64,000 nt of DNA from DATJBF01 sp035516795 (GTDB lineage: Bacteria; Verrucomicrobiota; Verrucomicrobiia; Palsa-1439), in the NCBI GenBank assembly GCA_035516795.1, contig DATIZX010000010.1, positions 1 through 64,000 on the forward strand. Direction: 5' to 3'. Both the position numbers and the translations under genes were made by a program. The notes beneath the pieces are model-generated. The model was given only the letters and a program-made list of their open reading frames with translations. It was not told where the DNA came from and made no database searches. How positions within the stretch are numbered: position 1 is the stretch's first letter; each line of letters opens with the position of its first letter. Shown piece by piece: positions 15,616 to 25,468 of the stretch.

Positions 15616-18381
15616 ATGAAACCTCTCGTTAAACTGCTGTCCATGTCTGACCGTGGGGATCTACGGAAGAAGGCCGTTTGCTGCTTTGCAGCTTTCTTAT
15701 TCGCCTTCCCAACAATGCGCATATTTGGCGAAGATTTGGTCGTGCCTGTGGGAGATAAATTCCTCAAAGTCGAAGTGTGCGCACCGGATGTCGTCCGGGT
15801 GGCCTGTGCGAAAGACCGCTCGTTTTTCTCGCGACCGAGTTTGGTCGTCCTGCCGCAACATGAACGACCAAGATGCATCGTCAAACGGACGGACCGGGAA
15901 GCAACGCTCACCTCCGGCAAAATCAGAGTCCACGTAGATTTGCAGACCGGGGCTATCGCTTTTCTTGACGCCGACGGTAAAACGATTCTCTGCGAGCGGA
16001 GCAATGGTCGAACCATCACGCCGGCCATCGTGCAGGGCGAGCGAACTTTTCACGTCCAACAACAATGGGAACCGAACGCGGATGAATCCTTGTACGGCCT
16101 TGGCCAACAGCAACTCGGAATTCTCGACATCAAGGGATACGACCTCGACTTGTGGCAGTACAACTCGCATATCGTCGTCCCATTCCTGGTTTCGAGTCGC
16201 GGCTACGGAATTCTCTGGGACAATCCGTCCTATACGAGGTTTGGCGATCTGCGCGAATTCGAACCGGTGCCGCTCACAAATCTGACCGTGACTTATTTCG
16301 CCGGCACGACGCAGTTGCTGCAGCGCGCCGCACATCGCATCTGGGTGGAGTTCCCGAATGTCGAGCCAAAGCCGAACACGCTCATCGATCCCGAATTGCC
16401 GCCTCGGGGCGAAATCATGGTGCGCTGGGATGGAGATATCGAGCCGCCCGTGAGCGGCGATTATCTTTTGGAGACGTTGTCCGACAACGGCGTGAAGGTG
16501 TGGATCGACGACAAGCTGCTCGTCCAAAGGTGGACCCAGGCCTGGCTGCCGATTACGCAAATGGCCCGCGTACCGCTCAACGCCGGACACCGCCACCGGC
16601 TGCGTGTCGAATGGACGCGCGATCAGGGCGGCACGCATATGCGGCTGTTATGGAAGACACCGCCGAAGAAACCGGCCACATCGCTATGGTCCGAAGTGGG
16701 TGACGGCGTTGATTACTACTTCGTGTACGGGCCGGATTTGGACAAGGTCATTGCCGGTTATCGTCATCTGACGGGTGCGGTACCGCTGATGCCCCGTTGG
16801 GCATTCGGCTTGTGGCAATCCCGCCAGCGCTACAAAACGGCCCAAGAGAGCCTCGATGTGCTTGAGGGTTACCGATCCCGCCACCTGCCCATCGACAACA
16901 TCGTGCAAGACTGGTTTTACTGGAAGGAGCACGAATGGGGTTCGCATGAGTTCGATCCGGCTCGTTTCCCCGATCCCCAACGCTGGATCGACACGATTCA
17001 CAACAAATATCATGCGCGGTTGATGATTTCAGTCTGGGGCAAGTTCTATCCAGGAACGCAAAATTACGACGCCTTGCACTCGCGCGGTTTCCTCTATGAA
17101 GCACCGCTGTGGGAAGGACTCCGCGACTGGGTCGGGGACGCCTACACCTACTACGACGCGTTCAACCCGGCGGCGCGAAAGCTGTTCTGGTCTCAAATGC
17201 AGCACGACTTGTTCAGCAAAGGTATTGACGCGTGGTGGATGGATGCGACCGAGCCGGATCTCACGACGTTTCCAGATTTGAACCTGCTCAAACTGCGCAT
17301 GAACCCAACCGCCCTGGGAGTCAGCACGCGCGTGCTCAACGCGTTTCCGCTCATGAACAGCCGGGCCGTTTACGAAGGTCAGCGCGCCGCCGCACCGAAC
17401 CAGCGCGTGTTCATTCTGACGCGCTGCGGCTTTGCCGGCCAGCAACGCTACGCCGCCGCGGTTTGGTCGGGCGATATCTCTTCAACTTGGGAAGCCATGC
17501 GCGCGCAGATGCCGGCGGGACTCGGTTACTCGATTTCGGGTCTGCCGTACTGGACCATGGACACCGGCGGGTATGCGTTACCGCCGCGATTTGAGCCGGG
17601 CGAGAATGAAGCCGAGGACGAATGGAATGAACTCAACGCCCGTTGGTTTGAGTTTTCCACGTTTGTCCCGATTCTGCGCCTGCACGGGGAAGGACGACCA
17701 CGCGAGCCGTGGACATTCGGCGGAGCGTACGACACGATTCTGAAGTTTGACAGGCTGCGTTATCGAATGTTGCCGTACATCTATTCGATGGCCGGCGATG
17801 TCACCCAGCGGGCGGCAACGATGATGCGGCCAATGGTCATGGATTTCCCGCAAGATGCGACCGCACGGCAAGCCACCGACGAATATATGTTCGGCCCGGA
17901 CTTGCTCGTCGCGCCCGTCACCGAATATCAAGTCCGCAGTCGCTCCGTGTATTTGCCGGCCGGCGACTGGCACGATTTCTGGACGGGCGCCAAGGTGGCT
18001 GGTGGACAAACCATCGAGGCACCCGCACCGTACGATTCCATTCCGCTGTATGTGAAGGCCGGCTCCATCCTCCCCCTCGGGCCGGACCTGCAATACACGG
18101 ATGAGAAGCCCGCCGACCCGATCACGCTCCATGTTTATCCCGGCGCAAACGGCGCCTTCACGCTGTACGAGGACGATGGGCTGACGTATCGTTACGAGCG
18201 GGGCGGGTTCACGCGCATTCCGATTCGCTGGGAAGACGCGACGCGAACGTTGACGATTGGTGAACGCCAAGGCTCGTTCCGTGGCATGTTGAAGCGGCGA
18301 ACCTTCGAGATCGCGGTCGTCCCGGAAAAAACCACACAGACAATTCATTACCGCGGGAACGCGGTCGAGGTGCGATTATGA
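15616..18381 (+). CDS. GH31 alpha-glycosidase with PA14 insert (alpha-xylosidase-like)
   Basis: Retaining alpha-glycosidase, 921 residues from ATG 15616. Nucleophile Asp543 lies in WWMDATEPDL and the acid/base Asp620 in VWSGDISSTWEAM. A PA14 domain (WDGDIEPPVSGDYLLETLSDNG, about residues 270-360) is inserted before the barrel; GH31 enzymes with this insert include characterised alpha-xylosidases that act on xyloglucan oligosaccharides, and the flanking GH95 and GH3 genes fit. An N-terminal hydrophobic segment (AVCCFAAFLFAFPTMRIFG) suggests export. The start is uncertain: ATG 15616 and ATG 15643 are both possible and neither has a clear ribosome site; the frame stays open further upstream, but that part overlaps GH95 and the repeat. 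Its stop overlaps the GH3 start as ATGA. Confidence 0.92.
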   Translation: MKPLVKLLSMSDRGDLRKKAVCCFAAFLFAFPTMRIFGEDLVVPVGDKFLKVEVCAPDVVRVACAKDRSFFSRPSLVVLPQHERPRCIVKRTDREATLTSGKIRVHVDLQTGAIAFLDADGKTILCERSNGRTITPAIVQGERTFHVQQQWEPNADESLYGLGQQQLGILDIKGYDLDLWQYNSHIVVPFLVSSRGYGILWDNPSYTRFGDLREFEPVPLTNLTVTYFAGTTQLLQRAAHRIWVEFPNVEPKPNTLIDPELPPRGEIMVRWDGDIEPPVSGDYLLETLSDNGVKVWIDDKLLVQRWTQAWLPITQMARVPLNAGHRHRLRVEWTRDQGGTHMRLLWKTPPKKPATSLWSEVGDGVDYYFVYGPDLDKVIAGYRHLTGAVPLMPRWAFGLWQSRQRYKTAQESLDVLEGYRSRHLPIDNIVQDWFYWKEHEWGSHEFDPARFPDPQRWIDTIHNKYHARLMISVWGKFYPGTQNYDALHSRGFLYEAPLWEGLRDWVGDAYTYYDAFNPAARKLFWSQMQHDLFSKGIDAWWMDATEPDLTTFPDLNLLKLRMNPTALGVSTRVLNAFPLMNSRAVYEGQRAAAPNQRVFILTRCGFAGQQRYAAAVWSGDISSTWEAMRAQMPAGLGYSISGLPYWTMDTGGYALPPRFEPGENEAEDEWNELNARWFEFSTFVPILRLHGEGRPREPWTFGGAYDTILKFDRLRYRMLPYIYSMAGDVTQRAATMMRPMVMDFPQDATARQATDEYMFGPDLLVAPVTEYQVRSRSVYLPAGDWHDFWTGAKVAGGQTIEAPAPYDSIPLYVKAGSILPLGPDLQYTDEKPADPITLHVYPGANGAFTLYEDDGLTYRYERGGFTRIPIRWEDATRTLTIGERQGSFRGMLKRRTFEIAVVPEKTTQTIHYRGNAVEVRL

Positions 18382-20441
18382 TTGCATTGATAGCGGCAGC
18401 CAGTTTGGCCTTGTCCGTTCAACAGGAAGCCCGTATCGACAATTTAATGTCGCGGATGTCGCTGGAGGAAAAAATCGCTCTGGTGCACGGCGATTCAAAG
18501 TTCACCACTGCCGGCGATCCGCGTCTCGGCATTCCCAAACTGTGGATGTCTGACGGCCCGCACGGTGTGCGTGAGGAGATCAGTCCGAACAAGTGGAATC
18601 CGGCCGGGCGCACGGACGATTATTCGACAGCGATGCCGTGCGGGATCGCGTTGGCGGCAACCTGGGATGCCGACCTGGCGGAAGCCGAAGGCAAAGCCAT
18701 CGGCGAAGAAGCCCTGGCGCGCGACAAACAAATCATGCTCGGCCCGGCCGTGAATATTATGCGCACGCCGCTGTGTGGACGGAATTTCGAATACTACGGC
18801 GAAGATCCATTCCTTGCTGGGCGTATTGCGGTCGGTTTCATTCGCGGCGAACAATCGGAAGGCGTGGCCTCATGCGTCAAACATTTCGACGCCAATAACC
18901 AGGAATTCGACCGCGATGGAATCAACGTCAAGGTGGATGAACGGACCTTGCGCGAGATTTACCTGCCCGCTTTCAAGGCGGCGGTGCAAGAGGGTGGCGT
19001 CGGTGCGGTGATGGGGGCGTACAACAAGTTGCGCGGCCAGTATTGTTGTCAAAACGATTACCTCCTCAGCAAAATCCTCAAGGGGGAATGGAAGTTTCAG
19101 GGCCTGGTCATGTCGGATTGGGGCGCCGTCCACGACACCGTTCAGACGGCGCTCGCCGGACTGGACCTGGAAATGGGCACGGATAAACCGTACGACGAGT
19201 ACTTCTTCGCCAAACCGTTGCTCGAAGCCGTACAAAAGGGAGAGGTTCCGCAGTCGGTGCTCGACGACAAAGTGCGACGCATTTTGCGCGTAATGACTGC
19301 CACCGGCCTGCTCGATAGTCGGCCGCGTGGTTCGATCAATACCAAGCAGCACCAGGCCGTCGCCCGCCATGTGGCGGAGGAGGCCATGGTGTTGCTCAAG
19401 AACCACGATGGCGCATTGCCCCTGAACGCCTCGAAGCTTTCCTCCATTGCCGTCATCGGCGATAACGCGACGCGTTTGCAGGCGCACGGCGGTTGGAGTT
19501 CGGAGATCAAGGCCCTTTATGAAATCTCGCCGCTCGCCGGAATCCTGAAACGTGTCGGCGATCAGGTGAACGTCACGTACTCGATCGGTTACGGTCCGGG
19601 TGCCGGACCCAATGCCGCCGCACGCGCGCTGCAAGCCGCGAAGGCCGCCGATACGGTGCTGTTTATCGGCGGATTGAATCATGAACGCAATTTCGACACC
19701 GAAGGCTCGGACCGGCTCGACCTGAAGCTGCCCTATGGTCAGGACGAATTGATTCAGCGCGTCGTCGAGGCGAATCCGCGCACGATCGTGGTGCTGGTCG
19801 CCGGCTCCCCGGTGGAGATGGGTCCCTGGCTGCAGCGTGTGCCCGCGGTGTTGGTCTCGTGGTATGGCGGCATGGAAGCGGGGAACGCGCTGGCGCGAAT
19901 TTTGTTTGGCGACGTAAATCCGTCGGGCAAACTGCCGTGCACGTTTCCCAAGCGTCTGTCGGATTCGCCGGCGCACGCGCTCAATGCCTACCCGGGCACG
20001 AATGGCGTGGCGCAATACAAAGAGGGACTGCTGGTCGGCTACCGCTGGTTTGACACGAAAAACATCGAGCCATTGTTCCCGTTTGGCTACGGGCTTTCGT
20101 ACACGCGCTTCGAGTATTCCAATCTGCGGCTGAGTCCCAATGCGGCCGAGTTCGATATCAAGAACGCCGGCGACCGCGAAGGGGGTGAGGTCGCGCAGCT
20201 TTACATCCACGAAGTGCACCCGCGGCTGCCGCGACCCGCGAAGGAGCTGAAGGGCCTTCGCAAGGTATTCCTCAAACCGGGCGAGACCCATCACGTGTCC
20301 ATACCGCTCGATCGGAATTCGTTTGCGTTCTACGATCCCGACCAACATGCCTGGGCAGTGGACCCGGGCGAATTCACGATTCTGGTGGGCAGTTCATCGC
20401 GCGACATTCGTCTGCAAGGTAATCTGACATTGCGCCCGTGA
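18378..20441 (+). CDS. GH3 beta-glucosidase
   Basis: Retaining beta-glycosidase, 687 residues. The N-terminal barrel starts with RIDNLMSRMSLEEKIALVHG and has WMSDGPHGVR and the substrate-site VKHFDANNQE. The nucleophile is Asp247 in VMSDWGAVHD. The second alpha/beta domain (IAVIGDNATRLQAHGGWSSE) and a fibronectin III-like C-terminal domain (GLSYTRFEYSNL, then KELKGLRKVFLKPGETHHV) complete the usual architecture. The N-terminus, MIALIAAASLALSVQQEA, is a short signal-like segment, so periplasmic location is likely. Translationally coupled to GH31. In context it would take glucose off xylose-free gluco-oligosaccharides. Confidence 0.94.
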   Translation: MIALIAAASLALSVQQEARIDNLMSRMSLEEKIALVHGDSKFTTAGDPRLGIPKLWMSDGPHGVREEISPNKWNPAGRTDDYSTAMPCGIALAATWDADLAEAEGKAIGEEALARDKQIMLGPAVNIMRTPLCGRNFEYYGEDPFLAGRIAVGFIRGEQSEGVASCVKHFDANNQEFDRDGINVKVDERTLREIYLPAFKAAVQEGGVGAVMGAYNKLRGQYCCQNDYLLSKILKGEWKFQGLVMSDWGAVHDTVQTALAGLDLEMGTDKPYDEYFFAKPLLEAVQKGEVPQSVLDDKVRRILRVMTATGLLDSRPRGSINTKQHQAVARHVAEEAMVLLKNHDGALPLNASKLSSIAVIGDNATRLQAHGGWSSEIKALYEISPLAGILKRVGDQVNVTYSIGYGPGAGPNAAARALQAAKAADTVLFIGGLNHERNFDTEGSDRLDLKLPYGQDELIQRVVEANPRTIVVLVAGSPVEMGPWLQRVPAVLVSWYGGMEAGNALARILFGDVNPSGKLPCTFPKRLSDSPAHALNAYPGTNGVAQYKEGLLVGYRWFDTKNIEPLFPFGYGLSYTRFEYSNLRLSPNAAEFDIKNAGDREGGEVAQLYIHEVHPRLPRPAKELKGLRKVFLKPGETHHVSIPLDRNSFAFYDPDQHAWAVDPGEFTILVGSSSRDIRLQGNLTLRP

Positions 20442-20553
20442 CCGTCGATCTGAAGGACAACTCAACGCAATTCGGAATGAATTGTTCAGAGGAGCCCGAC
20501 CGAATCCAAACGCAAGAAATACAGTTCAAGGATAAACTCCTGGAGGTAGGAAA

Positions 20554-21198
20554 ATGAAACGGTGGTCATTTGCCTTAAGCTTGTTTGTTTTGCCCGCCCT
20601 TTTTGCGGGATGCGCTTCCACTCACCCGGCTGCGACGGAAACCAAAACGCCAATGGCAGCGCCAAAAGCAGAGGCTGCGGCTCCGCAGATGGAGACGGCG
20701 GGGCCACCGGCGCAGACAGCAGCGGAGAACGCAGTCACACTCTGGAACTTTGAATCAAAAACTACGGACGGATGGGCCGGTACGGGAAATTGGTCGGAAG
20801 CGGACACGGTCAACGACGACCCGAATTTCGTGAAACAAGGCAAATATTCTTTGAAGATCAATGCCAAAGGCTCGAGCGGCTGGAATCAAGACATCGCAGT
20901 AAATGAGGGCCCTTTCGCGCCAGGATTTGGCAAGTTCAAAACCATCACCATGGACGTTTATGTTCCCAAGGAGAGCATAGAGGGCCTCCAGTATGCGCAG
21001 ATTTTCCTGGTCATATCGAGTTCGGCGAATTCGTGGTTTCAAGTTCCACAGGACATAAAAGAAGGCTGGAACTCTCTGCAGTACAACATCGAGCCGAACG
21101 AGGTCAGCGACGACGTATCGCAAGTTTACCTGGTCTTCAACTCGGACCTCGCGTTCGGCGGGCCGGTTTACATCGACAACGTTGTCGGAGAATATTGA
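20554..21198 (+). CDS. Lipoprotein with jelly-roll carbohydrate-binding-like domain
   Basis: A 214-residue lipoprotein. Signal peptide with lipobox LFAGC (Cys at about residue 20), an Ala/Pro/Thr/Glu-rich linker to about residue 65, and a beta-sandwich (VTLWNFESKTTDGWAGTGNW to the closing GGPVYIDNVVGEY). The pattern, an opening Phe-Glu plus a closing YIDNV strand, is that of CBM11-like and mannanase-associated domains. A clear GGAGG site precedes ATG 20554. It follows the GH3 gene by 112 bases and may hold or sense oligosaccharide at the cell surface; that is inferred. Confidence 0.75.
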   Translation: MKRWSFALSLFVLPALFAGCASTHPAATETKTPMAAPKAEAAAPQMETAGPPAQTAAENAVTLWNFESKTTDGWAGTGNWSEADTVNDDPNFVKQGKYSLKINAKGSSGWNQDIAVNEGPFAPGFGKFKTITMDVYVPKESIEGLQYAQIFLVISSSANSWFQVPQDIKEGWNSLQYNIEPNEVSDDVSQVYLVFNSDLAFGGPVYIDNVVGEY

Positions 21199-21237
21199 AG
21201 AGCCGTTAAAAATCTCCCAAGGTAGCGCATTCGAATC

Positions 21238-22095
21238 TTGCTAAAGCCATTATTCATTTCTGTCTCCTTCGGCATTGCCGCCACGTCTGCCCTGGCCGCC
21301 CACACGCAGGCTCGTTTGGTTTTGGCCAATGAGCTGGTCCTGCCGGGCGATACGGTGCTGGCTGGAATCGAACTGCACATGGACCCACAGTGGCACACGT
21401 TTTGGAAAAACCCCGGCGCCTCTGGTCTTGCGACAAGTGTCAAATGGGACTTGTCTTGGACAGTAACCGCAGGCGATATTCAATGGCCGGTGCCGGAGAA
21501 ATTTCCGCTGAACGATCACGCCACCTACGGATACACAAACGATGTCGTCTTGCTGGTGCCGTTGAAGGTCGCTTATGGCGTTCCCCAAGGCAGCCTCGAC
21601 TTGAAAGCCACAGTGTTCTGGCTGGAATGCAATCAGGAAGCCGTTCCCGGCAGCACGGAAGTCCACGCCGATCTGAGCATCGGCCGGCAAACCCGATCGA
21701 CAGCCGAGGCGGAGATGCTGCGATCGTGGCAGGCGAACCTGCCGCAATCCGGGGCGGCTCTCTCTGCGCGGGCTTGGTGGGACGGCGCCGCGATGACGAA
21801 TCTGCGCCCGTTGATCCTAGAATGGAATTCTCCACGGGCTGAGAGTGACGCCGACTTCTTTCCGTACACGAGCCAGGGCTTCGAACTGCAGGGGGCGATG
21901 GAGCGGTTGCCGAGCAGCCCCGGCAAAATCCGCCTGCGCAAACGGGTCAAGAAATTCATTGGAGATTGGCCCAGGCAGATCTCCGGATTGTTGATCGAGA
22001 AAACAGCCAGGAAACGGTTCGGATTCGAAGTCACGCTCCCCATCCTGGAAGGGAGTGACTCGGGCCAGCCGGCCGGGGCTGGCTCACGGGAGTGA
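21238..22095 (+). CDS. Stand-alone DsbD N-terminal-type periplasmic protein
   Basis: A 285-residue exported protein. The signal peptide (PLFISVSFGIAATSALA) is followed by a domain resembling the N-terminal periplasmic part of DsbD/ScsB-type thiol-disulfide transporters: ELVLPGDTVLAGIELHMD, then PQWHTFWKNPGASG, then WLECNQEAVPGS. In full transporters a membrane domain and a thioredoxin domain follow; here the frame ends after about 265 mature residues with no membrane segment. It contains a single obvious Cys (WLECN) where transporters have a pair. The start is a TTG at 21238 with no close ribosome site. It may be a separated domain or a remnant of a larger gene. Confidence 0.65.
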   Translation: MLKPLFISVSFGIAATSALAAHTQARLVLANELVLPGDTVLAGIELHMDPQWHTFWKNPGASGLATSVKWDLSWTVTAGDIQWPVPEKFPLNDHATYGYTNDVVLLVPLKVAYGVPQGSLDLKATVFWLECNQEAVPGSTEVHADLSIGRQTRSTAEAEMLRSWQANLPQSGAALSARAWWDGAAMTNLRPLILEWNSPRAESDADFFPYTSQGFELQGAMERLPSSPGKIRLRKRVKKFIGDWPRQISGLLIEKTARKRFGFEVTLPILEGSDSGQPAGAGSRE

Positions 22096-22097
22096 AA

Positions 22098-24638
22098 TCA
22101 CGGTGACACAATTCGATAAAAGCGATTTTGCGTCTCGGGCGGAGGATTATCGGTAATGGTCACAGAACCTGATCCGAAGGTGCCGTTCGTCAGGACATTC
22201 CACTGGTCCAACGGCAAGGCCATGTCGTCGGACCAGAGCACCCGGTAATCCTGGCCGTTTTGTCCCGCAAAAGTCAGGTGATATGTTCCTGATTCCTGAG
22301 TAACCGCGATGGTCGTCGGCGTTTCCAGCGGTAAGATATCCGCCGTCAAGCCGGTAGGTTGAGTCAGCGTGTAATTGGCAGCGGCGCTGCCGGTGAGATT
22401 CAAACCGGTAACGGTGACCGAGATTCCCAAACCAACATCCGGCGAGGCAAAGCTGGCGGTGCTGCCGTTCGTGGACAAACTGACATCGGCCGCATCCGGG
22501 CTCAGCACCCCATCCAGCACCACGTTGGTGGTGTTGATGGTTGCCGCAGTCGTGCCGTCGTACACCTTGTTGTCCGCCGCAACTCCGGAAAGAATCGACA
22601 CGGATTGGGGATCAACGATTTGCGAAAAGGCAGGGGAATTGGTGCTGCCGCTATAGATGGCATCGCCCGGATAGACCGCGGTAATGAACTGGGTGCCAGC
22701 CACAAACTGCCCCGAGGTCGTGATCACGCTCGCCGAGCCGTTGCCCTTGAAAGTGCTGGTACCCAATTCTGTGGCCCCTTGGTAGAACGTAACAGTTTCT
22801 CCGAAGATGTTGCCCAAGGGCACCCCGTTGGTCTTGACGGTGGCCGTCAGCGTGACCGGGTCGCCGTAAATAGATGGATTGGCGCTCGATGTCACATCGA
22901 CAGTCGTTGGGATCGTTCCCCCCAACATCGGCACGGTGTACACCATCATGGTATAGGGGAGGATGGAGACACTGAACGAGTTGCCCAACCCCGAAACGGA
23001 ATTCGAGGAGGGACCGCTCGTCGGCAACTCTTGGGAAGAGCTGAAATTACTCTGGCCAAAAACATACTGGGTGCCAGTGCTGCCCAGGGGGGAGTTCGCA
23101 ATGGTTACATTCACGGTCTGGGTTGTTGTGAGACTCTCATTCAAAAAGAGTAAACCGACCTTCCCGTTCTGCTGACGTGTCGCCTGTACCCGAAGATTGC
23201 TCGTGTCCGACGTGGAATAGACGATCATGTCACCGGGCTGAGCCATTTGATGCAGCAACTTCAGCCCATAAAACGTCTCTCCAAGAGTGAGAGTACTCGG
23301 ATCGCCAGCCAAAAAAGGTGTTTTGCTCATCTCGAGGAAGCAAATGTTGGAAACGCCATAGCTCATCCAGGTAGCGTAGGAGTCCACGTCGAATAGCATG
23401 GTCACAGGTCCGATGATCGGTTTGCCATTCTGAGAAGTCCGCAGGCTCCCACTGTATCCGAACTCGGTAATGAAAATCTCCACATTGGTGGGGTCGCCGG
23501 GCCGGTACTGGTTGATCCAGTCTTTCAGGCCCGAGCTGGTGCCGGTGTGGGAGCCGGTGCCGTTGATCATCGAGGGAATTTTCGCCGCAGGCGCCGGTAA
23601 CAAGCTGCTGCCGTTGTCGCTACTGCCATTGTAGAAGTACCAGTGGGCAATGAGGAAATCGATGTTGCTGGCGCATTGCGACAATACTTGCGGGGTCCAG
23701 TGTTGACCGTTGATGACGTCCCAACCGTAGTCATCCAAAGGAGTGCTGACCACGGCCCCGATCTTGATTGTGGGATCGGCCGCCTTCATGGCAAGCGAGA
23801 ACTGTTTGACCTGCTGTCCGTAGATGGCGGGCGAAAATGCAGGATTATTGCTACGAATGTTGCTGGTGTACGGATAAGGCACGGCGTAGTTGACCGAGTA
23901 ACCGTTACCACCACCGTAGTAACCGGAGCCGAAGGTTTCATTACCGATTTCCCAATACTTGATGCCGACGGGCGCAGGATGATTGATGGCCAAAAAGTTG
24001 AAAGTGGAATCATAGACCCCGGCAGTGGTAGCCCACGATTGATATTGCGCTTGGGTCGAGGACCGGAGCTTAGCCCAAAAACCCACGGTTCTCCAATTGT
24101 TGCCCAGGGAATCCGTGCCGATCATGATATCGTTGGTCGTACCGAATAGCGACGCGTCGCCGTTGGCGTAGGCAACCCAAGCCTCCGCTTCTTTGGGTTC
24201 GGCATTGGTGGGTGGGGCGACGAGAGCCGTATGACCGGCGTTCCACAGTTGGCCAGAACCGAAATTGATAGTAATGACCGCTTGGCATTGCGCGCTTTCG
24301 ATCAGGCTGACAAAACTCCCAAAGTCAGTGCTTGGGCCTTGATAGCCATAGCTGCCGTCCTGCCAAGGGCTCAATTTGTTCACGGACCAGTGGAAGACGT
24401 CAGCATAGCCGCCACCCGGATACCGCAGTGTATTGACTCCGGATTCGATCAGCCGGCCGGGCAAAGCGGGGTTGCCATGCTCGTTGTCGTAAACCGAAGT
24501 ATGCATCCCGAACGCCGTGTCCGATATCGGGAAAAGGTTACTGGTCACATTGACCGCAATGTTCGCAGAAAATGCTGCCAAGGGAGCTGACAAGAGGACA
24601 AAAAGACCGCCTATTTGGATCAACAATTTGCGCTTCAT
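22098..24638 (-). CDS. GH51-like alpha-L-arabinofuranosidase, multidomain, secreted
   Basis: An 846-residue exported enzyme. Signal peptide about 1-25. The clan GH-A barrel covers about 26-470 with acid/base Glu234 in YWEIGNETFG and nucleophile Glu392 in EIFITEFGYSG; opening strands (FGMHTSVYDNE, LRYPGGGYADVFHW) fit arabinofuranosidases of GH51 or related families. A beta-sandwich follows to about 560, then a bacterial Ig-like domain (ANPSIYGDPVTLTATVKTNG, about 575-665), a YDG-type domain (NKVYDGTTAATINTTNV, about 670-765) and a C-terminal module ending in RFYRIVSP. The stop lies 2 bases from the stop of the convergent DsbD-like gene. Exact GH family should be confirmed by profile search; GH39 or GH44 are less likely alternatives. 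Confidence 0.8.
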   Translation of the reverse strand: MKRKLLIQIGGLFVLLSAPLAAFSANIAVNVTSNLFPISDTAFGMHTSVYDNEHGNPALPGRLIESGVNTLRYPGGGYADVFHWSVNKLSPWQDGSYGYQGPSTDFGSFVSLIESAQCQAVITINFGSGQLWNAGHTALVAPPTNAEPKEAEAWVAYANGDASLFGTTNDIMIGTDSLGNNWRTVGFWAKLRSSTQAQYQSWATTAGVYDSTFNFLAINHPAPVGIKYWEIGNETFGSGYYGGGNGYSVNYAVPYPYTSNIRSNNPAFSPAIYGQQVKQFSLAMKAADPTIKIGAVVSTPLDDYGWDVINGQHWTPQVLSQCASNIDFLIAHWYFYNGSSDNGSSLLPAPAAKIPSMINGTGSHTGTSSGLKDWINQYRPGDPTNVEIFITEFGYSGSLRTSQNGKPIIGPVTMLFDVDSYATWMSYGVSNICFLEMSKTPFLAGDPSTLTLGETFYGLKLLHQMAQPGDMIVYSTSDTSNLRVQATRQQNGKVGLLFLNESLTTTQTVNVTIANSPLGSTGTQYVFGQSNFSSSQELPTSGPSSNSVSGLGNSFSVSILPYTMMVYTVPMLGGTIPTTVDVTSSANPSIYGDPVTLTATVKTNGVPLGNIFGETVTFYQGATELGTSTFKGNGSASVITTSGQFVAGTQFITAVYPGDAIYSGSTNSPAFSQIVDPQSVSILSGVAADNKVYDGTTAATINTTNVVLDGVLSPDAADVSLSTNGSTASFASPDVGLGISVTVTGLNLTGSAAANYTLTQPTGLTADILPLETPTTIAVTQESGTYHLTFAGQNGQDYRVLWSDDMALPLDQWNVLTNGTFGSGSVTITDNPPPETQNRFYRIVSP

Positions 24639-24789
24639 AATTCCAGGTCCCGAGAACGCCCGAAGACTCAGAGGCCACAGGCAAGCCAGATCACGTCATG
24701 GGTCGTGCCATTACATTAAAAACCCCGAGCCTCACAAATTGGCCGAAGCTTGAGTTGCTTTCCCTTGTGTGTAAAATACCCTATTCCCC

Positions 24790-25434
24790 TCATTCACTCA
24801 ACTGCGCTACGGTCGTCGGAGTGGCAAAGATGTAATACTTGTCGAACCATTCCCGGGCGGTTTTTGGCGGGTGACCAATGGAAGGCGCATCGGTTTGTGG
24901 CAGAACCGCGGCGTCCACAACTCCTTGCTGGAGAAGTGGCCGCGCCGTCTCGAGTTTCGCGAGACGAACGACAATAAGTTTCGGACGCGGCGACGGTAAC
25001 GCACGAATATTATCGTCAGTCAATTGCGGGCTCCCCACAAAGGATATCAGCGCTGTTGCTTGAGAATGACTTTCGAGGACGGAACGGTAGTTTTCTGCAG
25101 TCCAAGCGACTTCGCGTCCTTCTCGGACCGGTGTGACTCTGTCTTTGGTTACGTGCAGACCGTGCCCCTGGAGCGCCTGGCAGAGGGCTTGGACGGCTGG
25201 CGGACCGTCAGGAAAGGTAGCGTCGTCGCTGGGGGCTCCCCACATCAAAACGACTACATCACCGTGCCCCCCAAGCAAACGAGAGATTTCATCAGCGGTC
25301 ACCTGGGTGTAGGCTTGGAACAGATTCTCTGTGGCGCCGTCAACGGGGTTTGATTTTGAGAACGTTCGATAAAGGACGACACCCGAAACGATCATTGCCG
25401 CAACCGCCCCTATGAGAGTGACCCGTGGGCTCAT
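24790..25434 (-). CDS. Membrane-anchored protein of unknown function, pilin operon
   Basis: A 214-residue protein with one N-terminal membrane segment (VTLIGAVAAMIVSGVVLY) and an external alpha/beta domain. GDVVVLMWGAPSDD, TALISFVGSPQL and PKLIVVRLAKL look like parallel strands, so a periplasmic-binding-like or nucleotide-like fold is possible. No family assigned. ATG 25434 is chosen because it opens the membrane segment; the frame is open further upstream, but that part overlaps the pilin gene. It starts 34 bases after the pseudopilin gene and is probably co-transcribed with both pilin genes. Similar small anchored proteins follow such pilin genes in related genomes (general recollection, not checked). 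Confidence 0.65.
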   Translation of the reverse strand: MSPRVTLIGAVAAMIVSGVVLYRTFSKSNPVDGATENLFQAYTQVTADEISRLLGGHGDVVVLMWGAPSDDATFPDGPPAVQALCQALQGHGLHVTKDRVTPVREGREVAWTAENYRSVLESHSQATALISFVGSPQLTDDNIRALPSPRPKLIVVRLAKLETARPLLQQGVVDAAVLPQTDAPSIGHPPKTAREWFDKYYIFATPTTVAQLSE

Positions 25435-25468
25435 TGAATCTGTCTCCAAATCCGATCGGTTTGGCTGT

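Noticed and set aside
18870..20348. Open frame of about 490 codons opposite the GH3 gene, and a similar one at 13986-15095 opposite GH95
   Set aside because: Translations are rich in Arg, His and Val without domain features; the sense strand encodes clear enzymes.
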